Of a stretch of DNA of 22,849 bases, positions 15,072 to 22,521 are shown piece by piece (the first letter of the stretch is position 1; every line of letters starts with the position of its first letter). The stretch comes from an uncultured Lachnospiraceae bacterium (GTDB taxonomy: Bacteria; Bacillota; Clostridia; Lachnospirales; Lachnospiraceae). The notes under the pieces were generated by a model. It did no database searches and was not told where the DNA came from. It worked only from the letters and a program-made list of their open reading frames with translations. The DNA lies in NCBI GenBank assembly GCA_902772565.1, contig CACYBJ010000245.1, positions 1-22,849 on the forward strand, read 5' to 3'. Made by a program: the position numbers and the translations under genes.

Positions 15072-15944
15072 TTAACCCTTAACGGCACCACCTGTGATTC
15101 CTTCAACGTAGCATTTCTGCATCAGGAAGAAGAGAATGGAGATGGGAACTGATACGATTACACCACCTGCACAGAATAATGTGAAGTAGTCGTTAATCTT
15201 CTCTTTTTCAACCATCTTATAAAGACCGATTGCAACTGTCCACTTGCTGGAGATACCTTCGTTAAGAATGATTTTAGCCATTACGAAGTCCATCCAAGGA
15301 ACCATGAATGAGCTGATAACTGTATAAACGATGATCGGACGGCTGATAGGAAGGACGATTTTTGTGAAGGTTCTTGCCTCACTTGCGCCGTCGATTCTTG
15401 CTGCATCTCTGAGTGACTGAGGAACTGTATCGAAGAAACCTTTACAGATAAGGTAACCGAGTCCCGAAGCACCGGAGTAAGCAAGGATGAGACCTAAGTG
15501 TGAATTTGTAAGTCCCAGCATCTTAAGTACGAAGTAAATAGCGATCATTGAAAGAACGCCGGGGAAGAGGTTGAACATTACGGAAATGTTCATCATTGCT
15601 CTTCTGCCCTTGAATCTCATACATGACATTGCATATGAAACCATAACTACGAATACGGTTGATATGAGGCATGTGAAGATAGCTACAATAAGTGTGTTCA
15701 TGAACCATGCCGGGAAGTTGGCCACGGAATCTGTCTCAAGGAAGAGTTTCTTGTAATTGTTAAGAGTCCACTTCTCAGGGAAGAAACGTGATGTGTTCAT
15801 TCCGGTGTAATCGCTCATGGAAGATGCAACCAGCCATACGATAGGTACGAGCCATATTCCCGCAAATATCGCGATCAGGCAGTTGTGAAGTACAATAGAT
15901 ACTGTTTTTTTACCGCTTCTTTTTACAACAACTTTATTATCCAT
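15072..15944 (-). CDS. Sugar ABC transporter permease, MalG/GanQ type
   Basis: One of two inner-membrane subunits of a carbohydrate ABC importer (CUT1 family). The 290-aa product has six predicted transmembrane segments and the cytoplasmic coupling helix (EAA loop) DAARIDGASEARTFTKIVLP near residue 190. The C-terminus ends VEGITGGAVKG, the usual MalG-type tail. It overlaps the upstream permease stop by one base (TAATG), so translation is probably coupled. By position it corresponds to GanQ of the B. subtilis galactan system. The ATP-hydrolysing subunit is not in this window; Firmicutes often share one MsmK/MsmX-type ATPase among several such importers. Confidence 0.93.
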   Translation of the reverse strand: MDNKVVVKRSGKKTVSIVLHNCLIAIFAGIWLVPIVWLVASSMSDYTGMNTSRFFPEKWTLNNYKKLFLETDSVANFPAWFMNTLIVAIFTCLISTVFVVMVSYAMSCMRFKGRRAMMNISVMFNLFPGVLSMIAIYFVLKMLGLTNSHLGLILAYSGASGLGYLICKGFFDTVPQSLRDAARIDGASEARTFTKIVLPISRPIIVYTVISSFMVPWMDFVMAKIILNEGISSKWTVAIGLYKMVEKEKINDYFTLFCAGGVIVSVPISILFFLMQKCYVEGITGGAVKG

Positions 15945-17350
15945 TAGCTGAACATCTCCTCTCTTTCAGCACTGTTAACTCTTGTGAAAGCAAGCAGTGT
16001 GAATATTGCGCTGATGATGAAGATTACGATACCGATGGCAGATGCCATTTTGTAATTGTAATTCTCCTGTGTCAGTGAGAAGAGCCATGTTACAAGAAGG
16101 TCGGTTTCGGCACCCTTGGCATTGGCCATCTTCTGATTGGTCGTCTTGTATACCGTCTCCGTGAGAAGGTATATGACGTTAAAGTTATTTATGTTTCGTA
16201 CAAAGTCCGTAACAAGCTGAGGGCCTGTAACTACGAACATATAAGGCATTGTTATGTTCCAGAATACCTGGCGTGATGTAGCACCGTCGATTCTCGCACT
16301 TTCCTGAAGTTCAGAAGGAATGTTCATGAGAACACCGGTGGCGATGAGCATCTGGTAAGGAACACCGACCCAGATGTTGATAAGGATGATCATTACGTGA
16401 GCCCAGCCCGGCTGTGAAAGGAACGGGATGTAGTTTGTTGTAATGAATCCTGCTTCTTTAAGCCATGATGTAAAGCCGATTCCTTCGAAGAAAGCATTGG
16501 CAATACCGTGGTTTGCAAAGAAGTTTCTTACAAGAAGAAGTGATACGAACTGAGGAACAGCAATTGTGATAATGAAAAGTGTTCTCCAGAGTCTTGGTGC
16601 TCTCGTCTTCTTATTGTTGATAAGAAGTGCCATAAGGATACCGCCGATGTAGTTGGTGGCTGTGGCAAAGAAGGACCAGATGAAAGTCCAAAGAAGGATC
16701 TTTCTGAATGTGTAACCGAAGTAAGCATTGTTACCGAAACTTCCGAGTCTCTTGAAGTTGTCGAGACTTACCCATGTGAAAAGGTGAGTCGGTGACAGAT
16801 GCTGCTGGTCATAGTTTGTAAAGGCAATGAATACCATTACCAGAATCGGAACTACTGTGAAAAGGATTATTCCGATAATAGGAAGAGTAAGCAGTGTCTT
16901 GTGGAAGTTGTGGTTAAGCATGTCTTTGCAGTCTTCCATGAAGCTGTTGATGTGCTTACCGTTCTGCTTCATCTTCTGGAGTTCGTAAGCGCGGATAACG
17001 TTGTTCATCCACCAGAGGATGGATGCGAACCAAACCACAAGAATAATTACTGACATAAGAAGAATAAGGAATGAGTTATCATAATCATTTACTTCATTCT
17101 TCATTGTGATCGGATTGTACTTTGCTTCCTTCTGAACATCACCGAGATTATCGAACTTGGAAATGTACTGAGGAGCGAATCCGATTGAGAAAATAAGAAT
17201 CATTGCTTCAAGTATTGTTGAAAGCAATGCTCTCACGTACTGTTTTCTTCCGGCATAACCCGAACCGGTCCAAAGAAGTGATAACTTAACCCAGATATCG
17301 CCCTTCGCAACGGACTTTCCGAAGTTTTTGAAGAAATTTACTACTGTCAT
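15944..17350 (-). CDS. Sugar ABC transporter permease, MalF/GanP type
   Basis: Partner permease of the CUT1 importer. The 468-aa product has an N-terminal extension with two membrane segments (about 40-62 and 95-118) before the six-helix core. The EAA loop is ESARIDGATSRQVFWNITMP. The insert MANAKGAETDLLVTWLF before the last helices resembles MalF/GanP of maltose- and galacto-oligosaccharide importers rather than monosaccharide ones. The ATG at 17350 is preceded by GGGAGAAAG at a slightly long spacing. It follows the binding-protein gene after two stem-loops. Confidence 0.93.
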   Translation of the reverse strand: MTVVNFFKNFGKSVAKGDIWVKLSLLWTGSGYAGRKQYVRALLSTILEAMILIFSIGFAPQYISKFDNLGDVQKEAKYNPITMKNEVNDYDNSFLILLMSVIILVVWFASILWWMNNVIRAYELQKMKQNGKHINSFMEDCKDMLNHNFHKTLLTLPIIGIILFTVVPILVMVFIAFTNYDQQHLSPTHLFTWVSLDNFKRLGSFGNNAYFGYTFRKILLWTFIWSFFATATNYIGGILMALLINNKKTRAPRLWRTLFIITIAVPQFVSLLLVRNFFANHGIANAFFEGIGFTSWLKEAGFITTNYIPFLSQPGWAHVMIILINIWVGVPYQMLIATGVLMNIPSELQESARIDGATSRQVFWNITMPYMFVVTGPQLVTDFVRNINNFNVIYLLTETVYKTTNQKMANAKGAETDLLVTWLFSLTQENYNYKMASAIGIVIFIISAIFTLLAFTRVNSAEREEMFS

Positions 17351-17384
17351 AGTGAGCTTTCTCCCTCTATTAATGGAATAATCA

Positions 17385-17434
17385 AATGACTTTCGTCATT
17401 AAATGCCCCGGGGCAGGGCAACCGCCCCGAGGCA
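17385..17434 (-). other. Two stem-loops between the binding-protein and permease genes
   Basis: On the minus strand an 11-bp GC-rich stem (arms 17424-17434 and 17404-17414, one G-U pair) is followed by TTTAATG. A perfect 6-bp hairpin AATGAC-GAAA-GTCATT with a GNRA tetraloop comes next (17385-17400). In ABC operons such elements commonly protect the binding-protein mRNA and let only part of transcription continue, giving excess binding protein; that function is inferred here. Confidence 0.6.
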
Positions 17435-17448
17435 AAAGTTACTAAATA

Positions 17449-18762
17449 CTATTCTACTGATGCTGTAACACCGGCAACCATTTCATCAAGTGCTGCCTGG
17501 ATAGCATCTGCATCGTTACGGTCAACACCCTGAGTTGCAAGGATTTCACCGAATGTAGCTGTAGGATCCCAGAAGTTTCCGCCTACGATCTGAACAACAC
17601 CGTATGCTGACTGAGCTGAAAGTGCTGCAAGAGCGATGTTAGCCTGAACTTCGTCAGATGAAGCTACTGCATTGTTGGAAGGTCCGATTTCTCTTTCCTG
17701 GAAACGGAGTTTCTGATTCTCTTCGTTAGTGATCCACTCTGCAAGAAGTGTAGCCCAACCAACGTTGTCTGAGTAAGCGTTAACACCTACAAGCTTGAAG
17801 CCTGCAACTGATCCCATCTGAACCTGATTGCCTGCTACTGTGTATGTAGGAAGCTTTGTTGCTGCATAGCCGTCACCGAATGCGGAAGATGCTGCTGTTG
17901 CATCCCAAGTACCGGAAACTACTGCGCAAAGCTGACCTGAAGCGATCTGGTTGGAAATGTCACCGTCGCCTGCAGGAAGGAATGCAGGATTAGCTGTGAT
18001 ATCAAGAATACCCTGGCAAACTTCAACGCCTGTGTAATCTGCTGACTTGTTCCAGTCAATTGATGTTGTTCCGTCAGCGTTAAGACCTGTTGTGAAGCCT
18101 GCACCGTAGAAGAATGATGCGTTGTACCAACCTGAAGCAAGAGTCATAGCAACTTTCTTGCCGTTAGCTTCTGCAGCTGCAAGGAGTGCATCCATGCTTG
18201 CTACATCATCCTCTGAAAGGATAGATGAATCATAGTAAAGGAAGTAACCGTTGTCGGCACTCATTGGGAAAGCGTAGAGTGAACCGTCTACAGTTGCTGC
18301 AGATACAGCGCCTTCAGCGTTATCTGCCTTGATATTTTCGGATGTCTTCTTAGCGTAAGCTTCAAGAGTCTTATCCATGTCTTCAGTATCGATTTTCTGA
18401 AGAGCACCTGCTGCTACGAGATCGTTGATCTGATCAGATGCGAATGCAAATACGTCGGCAGCTGCCTCAACGTCGGCAAGTACAGTGTCTTTTGCTGTTG
18501 ACTCTGACTCAGCGCCGAGTGTAATTGTGATGTCAGCCATGTCGCCGTACTGAGCGATGAATGAATCAACCATTTTCTGAAGAACAGCCTGGTCTTCTTC
18601 TGCACCCCAAAGTGTAAGATCTACCTTCTGCTTTTCGCCTGAGCCTGATCCGTTGGATCCGTTTGATGACTTCTTGTCAGATGAACCGCTTCCGCAACCT
18701 ACAGCACTAACTGCCATAGTTCCTGCAAGAGCAAGAGCAAGAAGCTTTTTAGCATTTCTCAT
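17449..18762 (-). CDS. Extracellular sugar-binding lipoprotein of the ABC importer (GanS/MalE-like)
   Basis: This solute-binding protein captures the oligosaccharide and delivers it to the permeases. The 437-aa product has a lipoprotein signal with lipid Cys at residue 23 (SAVGC) and a Ser/Gly linker (about 24-42). The family-1 binding-protein body starts VDLTLWGAEEDQAVLQKMVDSF. Segments SLYAFPMSADNGYFLYYDSS and NEENQKLRFQEREIGPSN are typical of maltose/galacto-oligosaccharide binders. It is the first gene of the minus-strand cluster, with its own promoter and operator. The ATG at 18762 follows GGAGG at 8 bp. Its predicted ligand, beta-1,4-galacto-oligosaccharide, rests on the gene neighbourhood. 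Confidence 0.92.
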   Translation of the reverse strand: MRNAKKLLALALAGTMAVSAVGCGSGSSDKKSSNGSNGSGSGEKQKVDLTLWGAEEDQAVLQKMVDSFIAQYGDMADITITLGAESESTAKDTVLADVEAAADVFAFASDQINDLVAAGALQKIDTEDMDKTLEAYAKKTSENIKADNAEGAVSAATVDGSLYAFPMSADNGYFLYYDSSILSEDDVASMDALLAAAEANGKKVAMTLASGWYNASFFYGAGFTTGLNADGTTSIDWNKSADYTGVEVCQGILDITANPAFLPAGDGDISNQIASGQLCAVVSGTWDATAASSAFGDGYAATKLPTYTVAGNQVQMGSVAGFKLVGVNAYSDNVGWATLLAEWITNEENQKLRFQEREIGPSNNAVASSDEVQANIALAALSAQSAYGVVQIVGGNFWDPTATFGEILATQGVDRNDADAIQAALDEMVAGVTASVE

Positions 18763-18805
18763 TAGAAACTACCTCCAATAATTATAAAACTTGTTGATTG
18801 TGCAT

Positions 18806-18824
18806 AATGCGCAATCGGTTGTTC
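18806..18824. promoter_or_regulatory. LacI-type operator O1
   Basis: AATGCGCAATCGGTTGTTC is identical over 19 bases to the site at 20018-20036. It has an imperfect dyad around a central CG (CAATC/GGTTG), as LacI-family operators do. It lies at about +4 to +22 of the binding-protein promoter, so binding would block initiation or early elongation. The adjacent LacI-type regulator is the expected binder. Confidence 0.82.
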
Positions 18825-18834
18825 TTATATTGCA

Positions 18835-18863
18835 AGTATACCAATGACCCATTTTATCGTCAA
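18835..18863 (-). promoter_or_regulatory. Sigma-A promoter of the transporter/enzyme operon
   Basis: On the minus strand TTGACG (18858-18863) and TATACT (18835-18840) are 17 bp apart. The predicted start, near 18828, lies just before operator O1. It would serve the binding protein and, through read-through of the internal hairpins, the downstream genes. Confidence 0.82.
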
Positions 18864-18894
18864 TGAGCACAAGTTACTGTTTTGGACGTACATT

Positions 18895-18913
18895 TTTGTG
18901 CAACATGCACAAA
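18895..18913. promoter_or_regulatory. Perfect inverted repeat upstream of the transporter promoter
   Basis: TTTGTGCA, three bases, TGCACAAA is a perfect 8-bp dyad centred about 76 bp upstream of the predicted start of the transporter operon. It lacks a T tract and differs from the LacI-type operator, so it may be the site of a second regulator, possibly an activator. The binder is unknown. Confidence 0.45.
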
Positions 18914-18920
18914 GGGGCAA

Positions 18921-18960
18921 TAAAAATACACCGAACAACCGCTTGCCCGATGTATTTTTA
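18921..18960 (-). terminator. lacI terminator-like hairpin carrying an operator-like loop (O2)
   Basis: TAAAAATACA (18921-18930) and TGTATTTTTA (18951-18960) are perfect 10-bp inverted repeats, and on the minus strand the second arm ends in a T run, as in a rho-independent terminator 29 nt after the lacI stop. The 20-nt loop holds GAACAACCGCTTGCCCGAT from 18933, which matches the reverse complement of the O1/O3 operator at 15 of 19 positions, including GAACAACCG and TTGC. It may be both terminator and auxiliary operator. The stem is AT-rich, so termination may be weak. Confidence 0.6.
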
Positions 18961-18988
18961 TACGTATTTATTTAGGAAAAAAGGAAGG

Positions 18989-19975
18989 CTATTTAGTTGA
19001 CTCCTTAAATACCACTTCGTAATCGAAAAGAGTGATGGTCTCAACCTCTTTCTTGTCGAGTGTATCAAGGAGCTTGCGGCAAGCCGCCATACCGAGCACC
19101 GTACCGTCAAACTGAAGCGATGTAATGGATGGGGAATTGTTTTCGAGGAGGGAACTGTTATAAAAGGATGCCACTCTCACATCGCCCGGTACGGATATAT
19201 TATTCTTTTTAAGAATGTTGATAACGTTATAGCAGATGGCATCGTCCATGCATACTATACAGTCAACATTCTGCTCCGCTATGCTGAGAACGAAATTCTC
19301 TGTAATAACGGAATGCTCGGCGTCGAGGAATATGAGCTTTTTGTCCGGAGTTTTACCTGCTTCGGCAAATGCTTCGGTAAAGCCCTGAAGTCGTCTTTCT
19401 GTAATAATGTTATTGCTGCTTCCGCCTATGAGAGCCAGTCTTTCGTAGCCTCTCATGAGGAGCATAGATGTCATTTCCTTGCATGCTGCCACATGATCGT
19501 GGTCAACCTGAAGCAGTGTGTCATCACCGGCAGAGCCGATTACAACAAAAGGAAAACCGCTGTTCTTTAAATAAGAAACAACTTTATCGTTTTCGGAAAC
19601 GCGGCTGAGTATAATGCCGTCCACTTTGTTGTTCTTTACAAGTTTTTCAACCTTCTGAACTTCGTCGCCTTCTTCGGTCATGGTTACTATCATGTCGTAA
19701 CCTGCAACCGATGTAACACGGCTGATTCCAAGCATGCACTTCTGGAAGAAGGATGAGGAAACAAAACTGTTACTGTTAGGAAGCAACAGCGCAACGTTAT
19801 AGGTTTTGCTCTCAGCAAGGCTGCGCGCAATTACGTTGGGCTGAAAATCGTGCTTTTCAATATAGTCGAGAACTCTCTGTCTGGTTTCGCGGCCGATTCT
19901 GCCTTTTCCCGAAATAGCTCTCGATACTGTTGTAGTTGAAACTCCCAAAGCTTCTGCAACATCCGTTATAGTCAT
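18989..19975 (-). CDS. LacI-family repressor of the galactan locus
   Basis: The 328-aa protein starts with a LacI helix-turn-helix (TITDVAEALGVSTTTVSRAI, residues 2-21) and a hinge helix (PNVIARSLAES, about 46-56). A periplasmic-binding-protein-like effector domain follows, beginning TYNVALLLPNSNSF and ending in a segment with SITSLQFDGTVLGMAACRKLL. It should bind the operators found at both promoters of the locus and be released by a galactan-derived sugar, like GanR of B. subtilis; the effector is not deducible. It is transcribed toward the binding-protein gene from its own promoter at 20045-20073, with an operator just downstream, implying autoregulation. The ATG at 19975 follows AAGGGG. 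Confidence 0.92.
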   Translation of the reverse strand: MTITDVAEALGVSTTTVSRAISGKGRIGRETRQRVLDYIEKHDFQPNVIARSLAESKTYNVALLLPNSNSFVSSSFFQKCMLGISRVTSVAGYDMIVTMTEEGDEVQKVEKLVKNNKVDGIILSRVSENDKVVSYLKNSGFPFVVIGSAGDDTLLQVDHDHVAACKEMTSMLLMRGYERLALIGGSSNNIITERRLQGFTEAFAEAGKTPDKKLIFLDAEHSVITENFVLSIAEQNVDCIVCMDDAICYNVINILKKNNISVPGDVRVASFYNSSLLENNSPSITSLQFDGTVLGMAACRKLLDTLDKKEVETITLFDYEVVFKESTK

Positions 19976-19985
19976 TTTTTACCCC

Positions 19986-20014
19986 TTGTCAACCAATTTG
20001 CGCTGTGATATAAT
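19986..20014 (+). promoter_or_regulatory. Sigma-A promoter of the secreted GH53 gene
   Basis: TTGTCA (19986-19991), 17 bp, then a perfect TATAAT (20009-20014). The start, near 20021, falls inside operator O3. The leader is about 100 nt and AT-rich. Confidence 0.82.
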
Positions 20015-20017
20015 GTA

Positions 20018-20036
20018 AATGCGCAATCGGTTGTTC
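20018..20036. promoter_or_regulatory. LacI-type operator O3 between facing promoters
   Basis: This is an exact 19-base copy of O1 (AATGCGCAATCGGTTGTTC) in the same orientation. It lies between the -10 boxes of the rightward GH53 promoter and the leftward lacI promoter, so one repressor would cover the start sites of both. A looser half-match (GCGCAAATTGGTTG on the minus strand) lies just to its left. Confidence 0.84.
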
Positions 20037-20044
20037 ATATTCGT

Positions 20045-20073
20045 ATTGTAGCAATGATTTTTAAACAGGTCAA
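20045..20073 (-). promoter_or_regulatory. Sigma-A promoter of lacI
   Basis: On the minus strand TTGACC (20068-20073) and TACAAT (20045-20050) are 17 bp apart, with a predicted start near 20038. It faces the GH53 promoter, so the 5' ends of the two transcripts overlap. Confidence 0.72.
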
Positions 20074-20120
20074 TAGCAAATTTAAAAATTCGAAAAAGTT
20101 TTTTAGAATGGAGGTTTACC

Positions 20121-22154
20121 TTGAAGAAAAAGCTTTTAAACACGGTTGTTTCAGCCGGTCTTGTTCTTTCTCTTCTACTTACCGGATGCGGAAAATCTAC
20201 TGATAATAAGACAGATAACGCTACCGGAAAGAAATCCGAGAAGACACTTACCATTAAAGCTGAGCATGCTGATGTTGCGCCACTTACCGACAAAGCATCA
20301 CAGATCTTTGTAGATAAGGTTGAAAATCTTCCGGAGGATTTCTGGCTGGGAGTCGACGTATCCACTCTTCTCGCTGAAGAAGAAAGCGGCGTTGTTTATT
20401 ATGATGAAGACGGCAATGAAGCCGACCTTATGAAGGTTCTTAAAGAAAACGGTGTTAATTCTGTAAGAATCCGTATCTGGAACGATCCTAAGGATAAGGA
20501 CGGCAATTCATACGGCGGCGGTCACAACGACCTCGAAACCGCCATAACAATCGGCCAGCGTGCCACAGATTACGGTATGGGCGTCCTTATCGACTTCCAC
20601 TACTCCGATTTCTGGGCAGATCCGGCCAAGCAGCAGGCACCTAAGGCATGGGCAGAAATGTCCGTATCCGAAAAGTGTACCGCTCTTTATGACTATACCT
20701 ATGATTCTCTCGACAAGCTTCTTGAGGCAGGTGTTAACGTTACAGCAGTTCAGATCGGTAACGAGACAACTACAGGTATGGCAGGTGTTACCAACACCAA
20801 CTACCTTGTTCAGCTCTGGCAGAAGGGCTGCGAGGCTGTAAACGATATCAATGTTCTTTACGGACTTGACATCCAGAAAGCTATTCACTTTACAAACCCT
20901 GAGAACCAGGACCAGTACAGAAGCTTTGCACTTAATCTTGACCGTGCAAAAGTTGATTACGATATCTTTGCAACATCATGGTATCCTTACTGGCACGGTA
21001 CTCTTCCTAAGCTCACTGAAATCCTTTCCGAGATTGCAACAACATACAACAAGAAGGTTATGATTGCCGAAGTATCCTATGCATACACCTATGACAACGG
21101 CGATCAGTCAGGAAATACCATCAGCGAGTCAACAACAGGCGACTTCCCTTATCCTGTAACTGTACAGGGTCAGGCAAACTGCGTAAGAGACGCTATCGAA
21201 GCAATTGTTAACTGTGGTGAAGCCGGTGTCGGCGTTTACTACTGGGAGCCTGCCTGGATTCCTGTACCGGGCGAAACCTGGGAAGAGCAGTCCGCTCTTT
21301 GGGAAGCCAACGGTTCAGGCTGGGCATCCAGCTACTCCGTAGAATACGATCCTGAAGATGCAGGTAAGTACTACGGCGGATGCGCTTGGGACAATCAGGC
21401 AATGTTTGATTTCACAGGACATCCTCTCGCATCTCTTTCCGTATTCAGATATGTAAGAGAAGGCGCTACAACAGATGTAAGAATCGATGCTGTTCCTAAC
21501 GGCAGAATCGAATTCAGAATCGGTGAAGAAATTGTTCTTCCTGAAACAGTAAAGGCTGTTTACAACGACAGCAGCGAAAAAGAAATCTCTGTAGTTTGGG
21601 ATAATACTGACACATCTTCCATGACAGATATCGGCAAGTACACAATTACAGGTACTGCATCCGAAGGCGGAGTTGACTATCCTGTAAGCTACGAAGTAGA
21701 CGTACTTGATCTTAACTTTGTATCCAACTTCAGTTTTGAAGAGGATGATGCAAACTGGACTATCACCGATAACGCCGGCAACTGCAACGAGCTTTTCGTA
21801 ATCGAAAAGAATACAGATGCCGCAACAGGAAGCAAGTCACTTCACTACTGGTCAGAGAACGGTATTGATTTCAACGTTGAGCAGACTATTACAGGTCTTG
21901 CACCCGGAACATACTACTTCTCTATCCAGTCACATGGTATGGCTACAACAGCCAGCGACATGAAGATCTATGCCAAGGCTGATTCCGGCGAATACGAAGA
22001 ATCCTTTACAAACAACGGATGGGCAGTATTCCAGAATCCTAAGATTGAAGGAATCACAACAACCGACGGAACAATCACAGTCGGTGCTCACATCGTAGGA
22101 CCTCCGGGAGACTGGGGTAACGTAGACGACTTCATCCTTGCACCTGCAAGCTAA
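20121..22154 (+). CDS. ganB: Cell-surface GH53 arabinogalactan endo-beta-1,4-galactanase lipoprotein
   Basis: This enzyme would cut beta-1,4-galactan side chains of pectin (type I arabinogalactan) outside the cell. The start is TTG at 20121, six bases after GGAGG. The 677-aa product has a lipoprotein signal with LTGC and lipid Cys23. A linker (24-70) leads to a GH53 domain (about 73-447) with acid/base Glu215 in QIGNETT, nucleophile Glu317 in IAEVSY and YYWEPAWIPVPG. An Ig-like Big_4-type domain (about 455-530) and a C-terminal beta-sandwich (about 533-677, from NFSFEEDDANW to WGNVDDF) follow. The last resembles carbohydrate-binding modules such as CBM61, which is known on GH53 enzymes; that assignment is tentative. 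It has its own LacI-controlled promoter and terminator. Confidence 0.94.
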   Translation: MKKKLLNTVVSAGLVLSLLLTGCGKSTDNKTDNATGKKSEKTLTIKAEHADVAPLTDKASQIFVDKVENLPEDFWLGVDVSTLLAEEESGVVYYDEDGNEADLMKVLKENGVNSVRIRIWNDPKDKDGNSYGGGHNDLETAITIGQRATDYGMGVLIDFHYSDFWADPAKQQAPKAWAEMSVSEKCTALYDYTYDSLDKLLEAGVNVTAVQIGNETTTGMAGVTNTNYLVQLWQKGCEAVNDINVLYGLDIQKAIHFTNPENQDQYRSFALNLDRAKVDYDIFATSWYPYWHGTLPKLTEILSEIATTYNKKVMIAEVSYAYTYDNGDQSGNTISESTTGDFPYPVTVQGQANCVRDAIEAIVNCGEAGVGVYYWEPAWIPVPGETWEEQSALWEANGSGWASSYSVEYDPEDAGKYYGGCAWDNQAMFDFTGHPLASLSVFRYVREGATTDVRIDAVPNGRIEFRIGEEIVLPETVKAVYNDSSEKEISVVWDNTDTSSMTDIGKYTITGTASEGGVDYPVSYEVDVLDLNFVSNFSFEEDDANWTITDNAGNCNELFVIEKNTDAATGSKSLHYWSENGIDFNVEQTITGLAPGTYYFSIQSHGMATTASDMKIYAKADSGEYEESFTNNGWAVFQNPKIEGITTTDGTITVGAHIVGPPGDWGNVDDFILAPAS

Positions 22155-22177
22155 AACAGGCAAATAAAGCGATAAGA

Positions 22178-22206
22178 AAAGCGTGGCCGTTGGCCACGCT
22201 TTTTTT
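22178..22206. terminator. Bidirectional terminator between the secreted GH53 gene and azlD
   Basis: An 11-bp perfect stem (AAAGCGTGGCC with GGCCACGCTTT, loop GTT) is followed by a T run on the plus strand. In reverse it is followed by TTTTCTTAT after the azlD stop, so it probably serves both convergent units. Confidence 0.9.
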
Positions 22207-22215
22207 CTCAGTTGT

Positions 22216-22521
22216 TTATATCCCCGGTATCAGTTCAATAAGAAATACCACCACGCAGGCGCTGATGGCCACCGTAAACAGATCACCTTTGTAAATCGCC
22301 ACCAGCACACCGGTAACAAAGGCTGCTATTCCGGAAACGATTGATCCTGTGGCAAGTATTATTGCCGGAAAAGTCATAACAGACAAAGTCACGTAAGGCA
22401 TGTAATACAAAAAGGATTTAAAGAAACGGTTCTTGATCTCCTTTCTGAAAATCACGAAAGGAAGCATGCGCACTGCGTACACGGTAAGGATCATTATCAG
22501 AAGTGCCAAATATGTATTCAT
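22216..22521 (-). CDS. azlD: Branched-chain amino acid exporter small subunit AzlD
   Basis: A 101-aa membrane protein with about four hydrophobic segments and the AzlD-type N-terminus (TVYAVRMLPFVIFRKEI). With AzlC it forms an exporter of branched-chain amino acids (AzlCD/BrnFE family). Its ATG overlaps the azlC stop by ATGA, the usual coupled arrangement of this pair. No link to galactan use is apparent. Confidence 0.9.
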   Translation of the reverse strand: MNTYLALLIMILTVYAVRMLPFVIFRKEIKNRFFKSFLYYMPYVTLSVMTFPAIILATGSIVSGIAAFVTGVLVAIYKGDLFTVAISACVVVFLIELIPGI

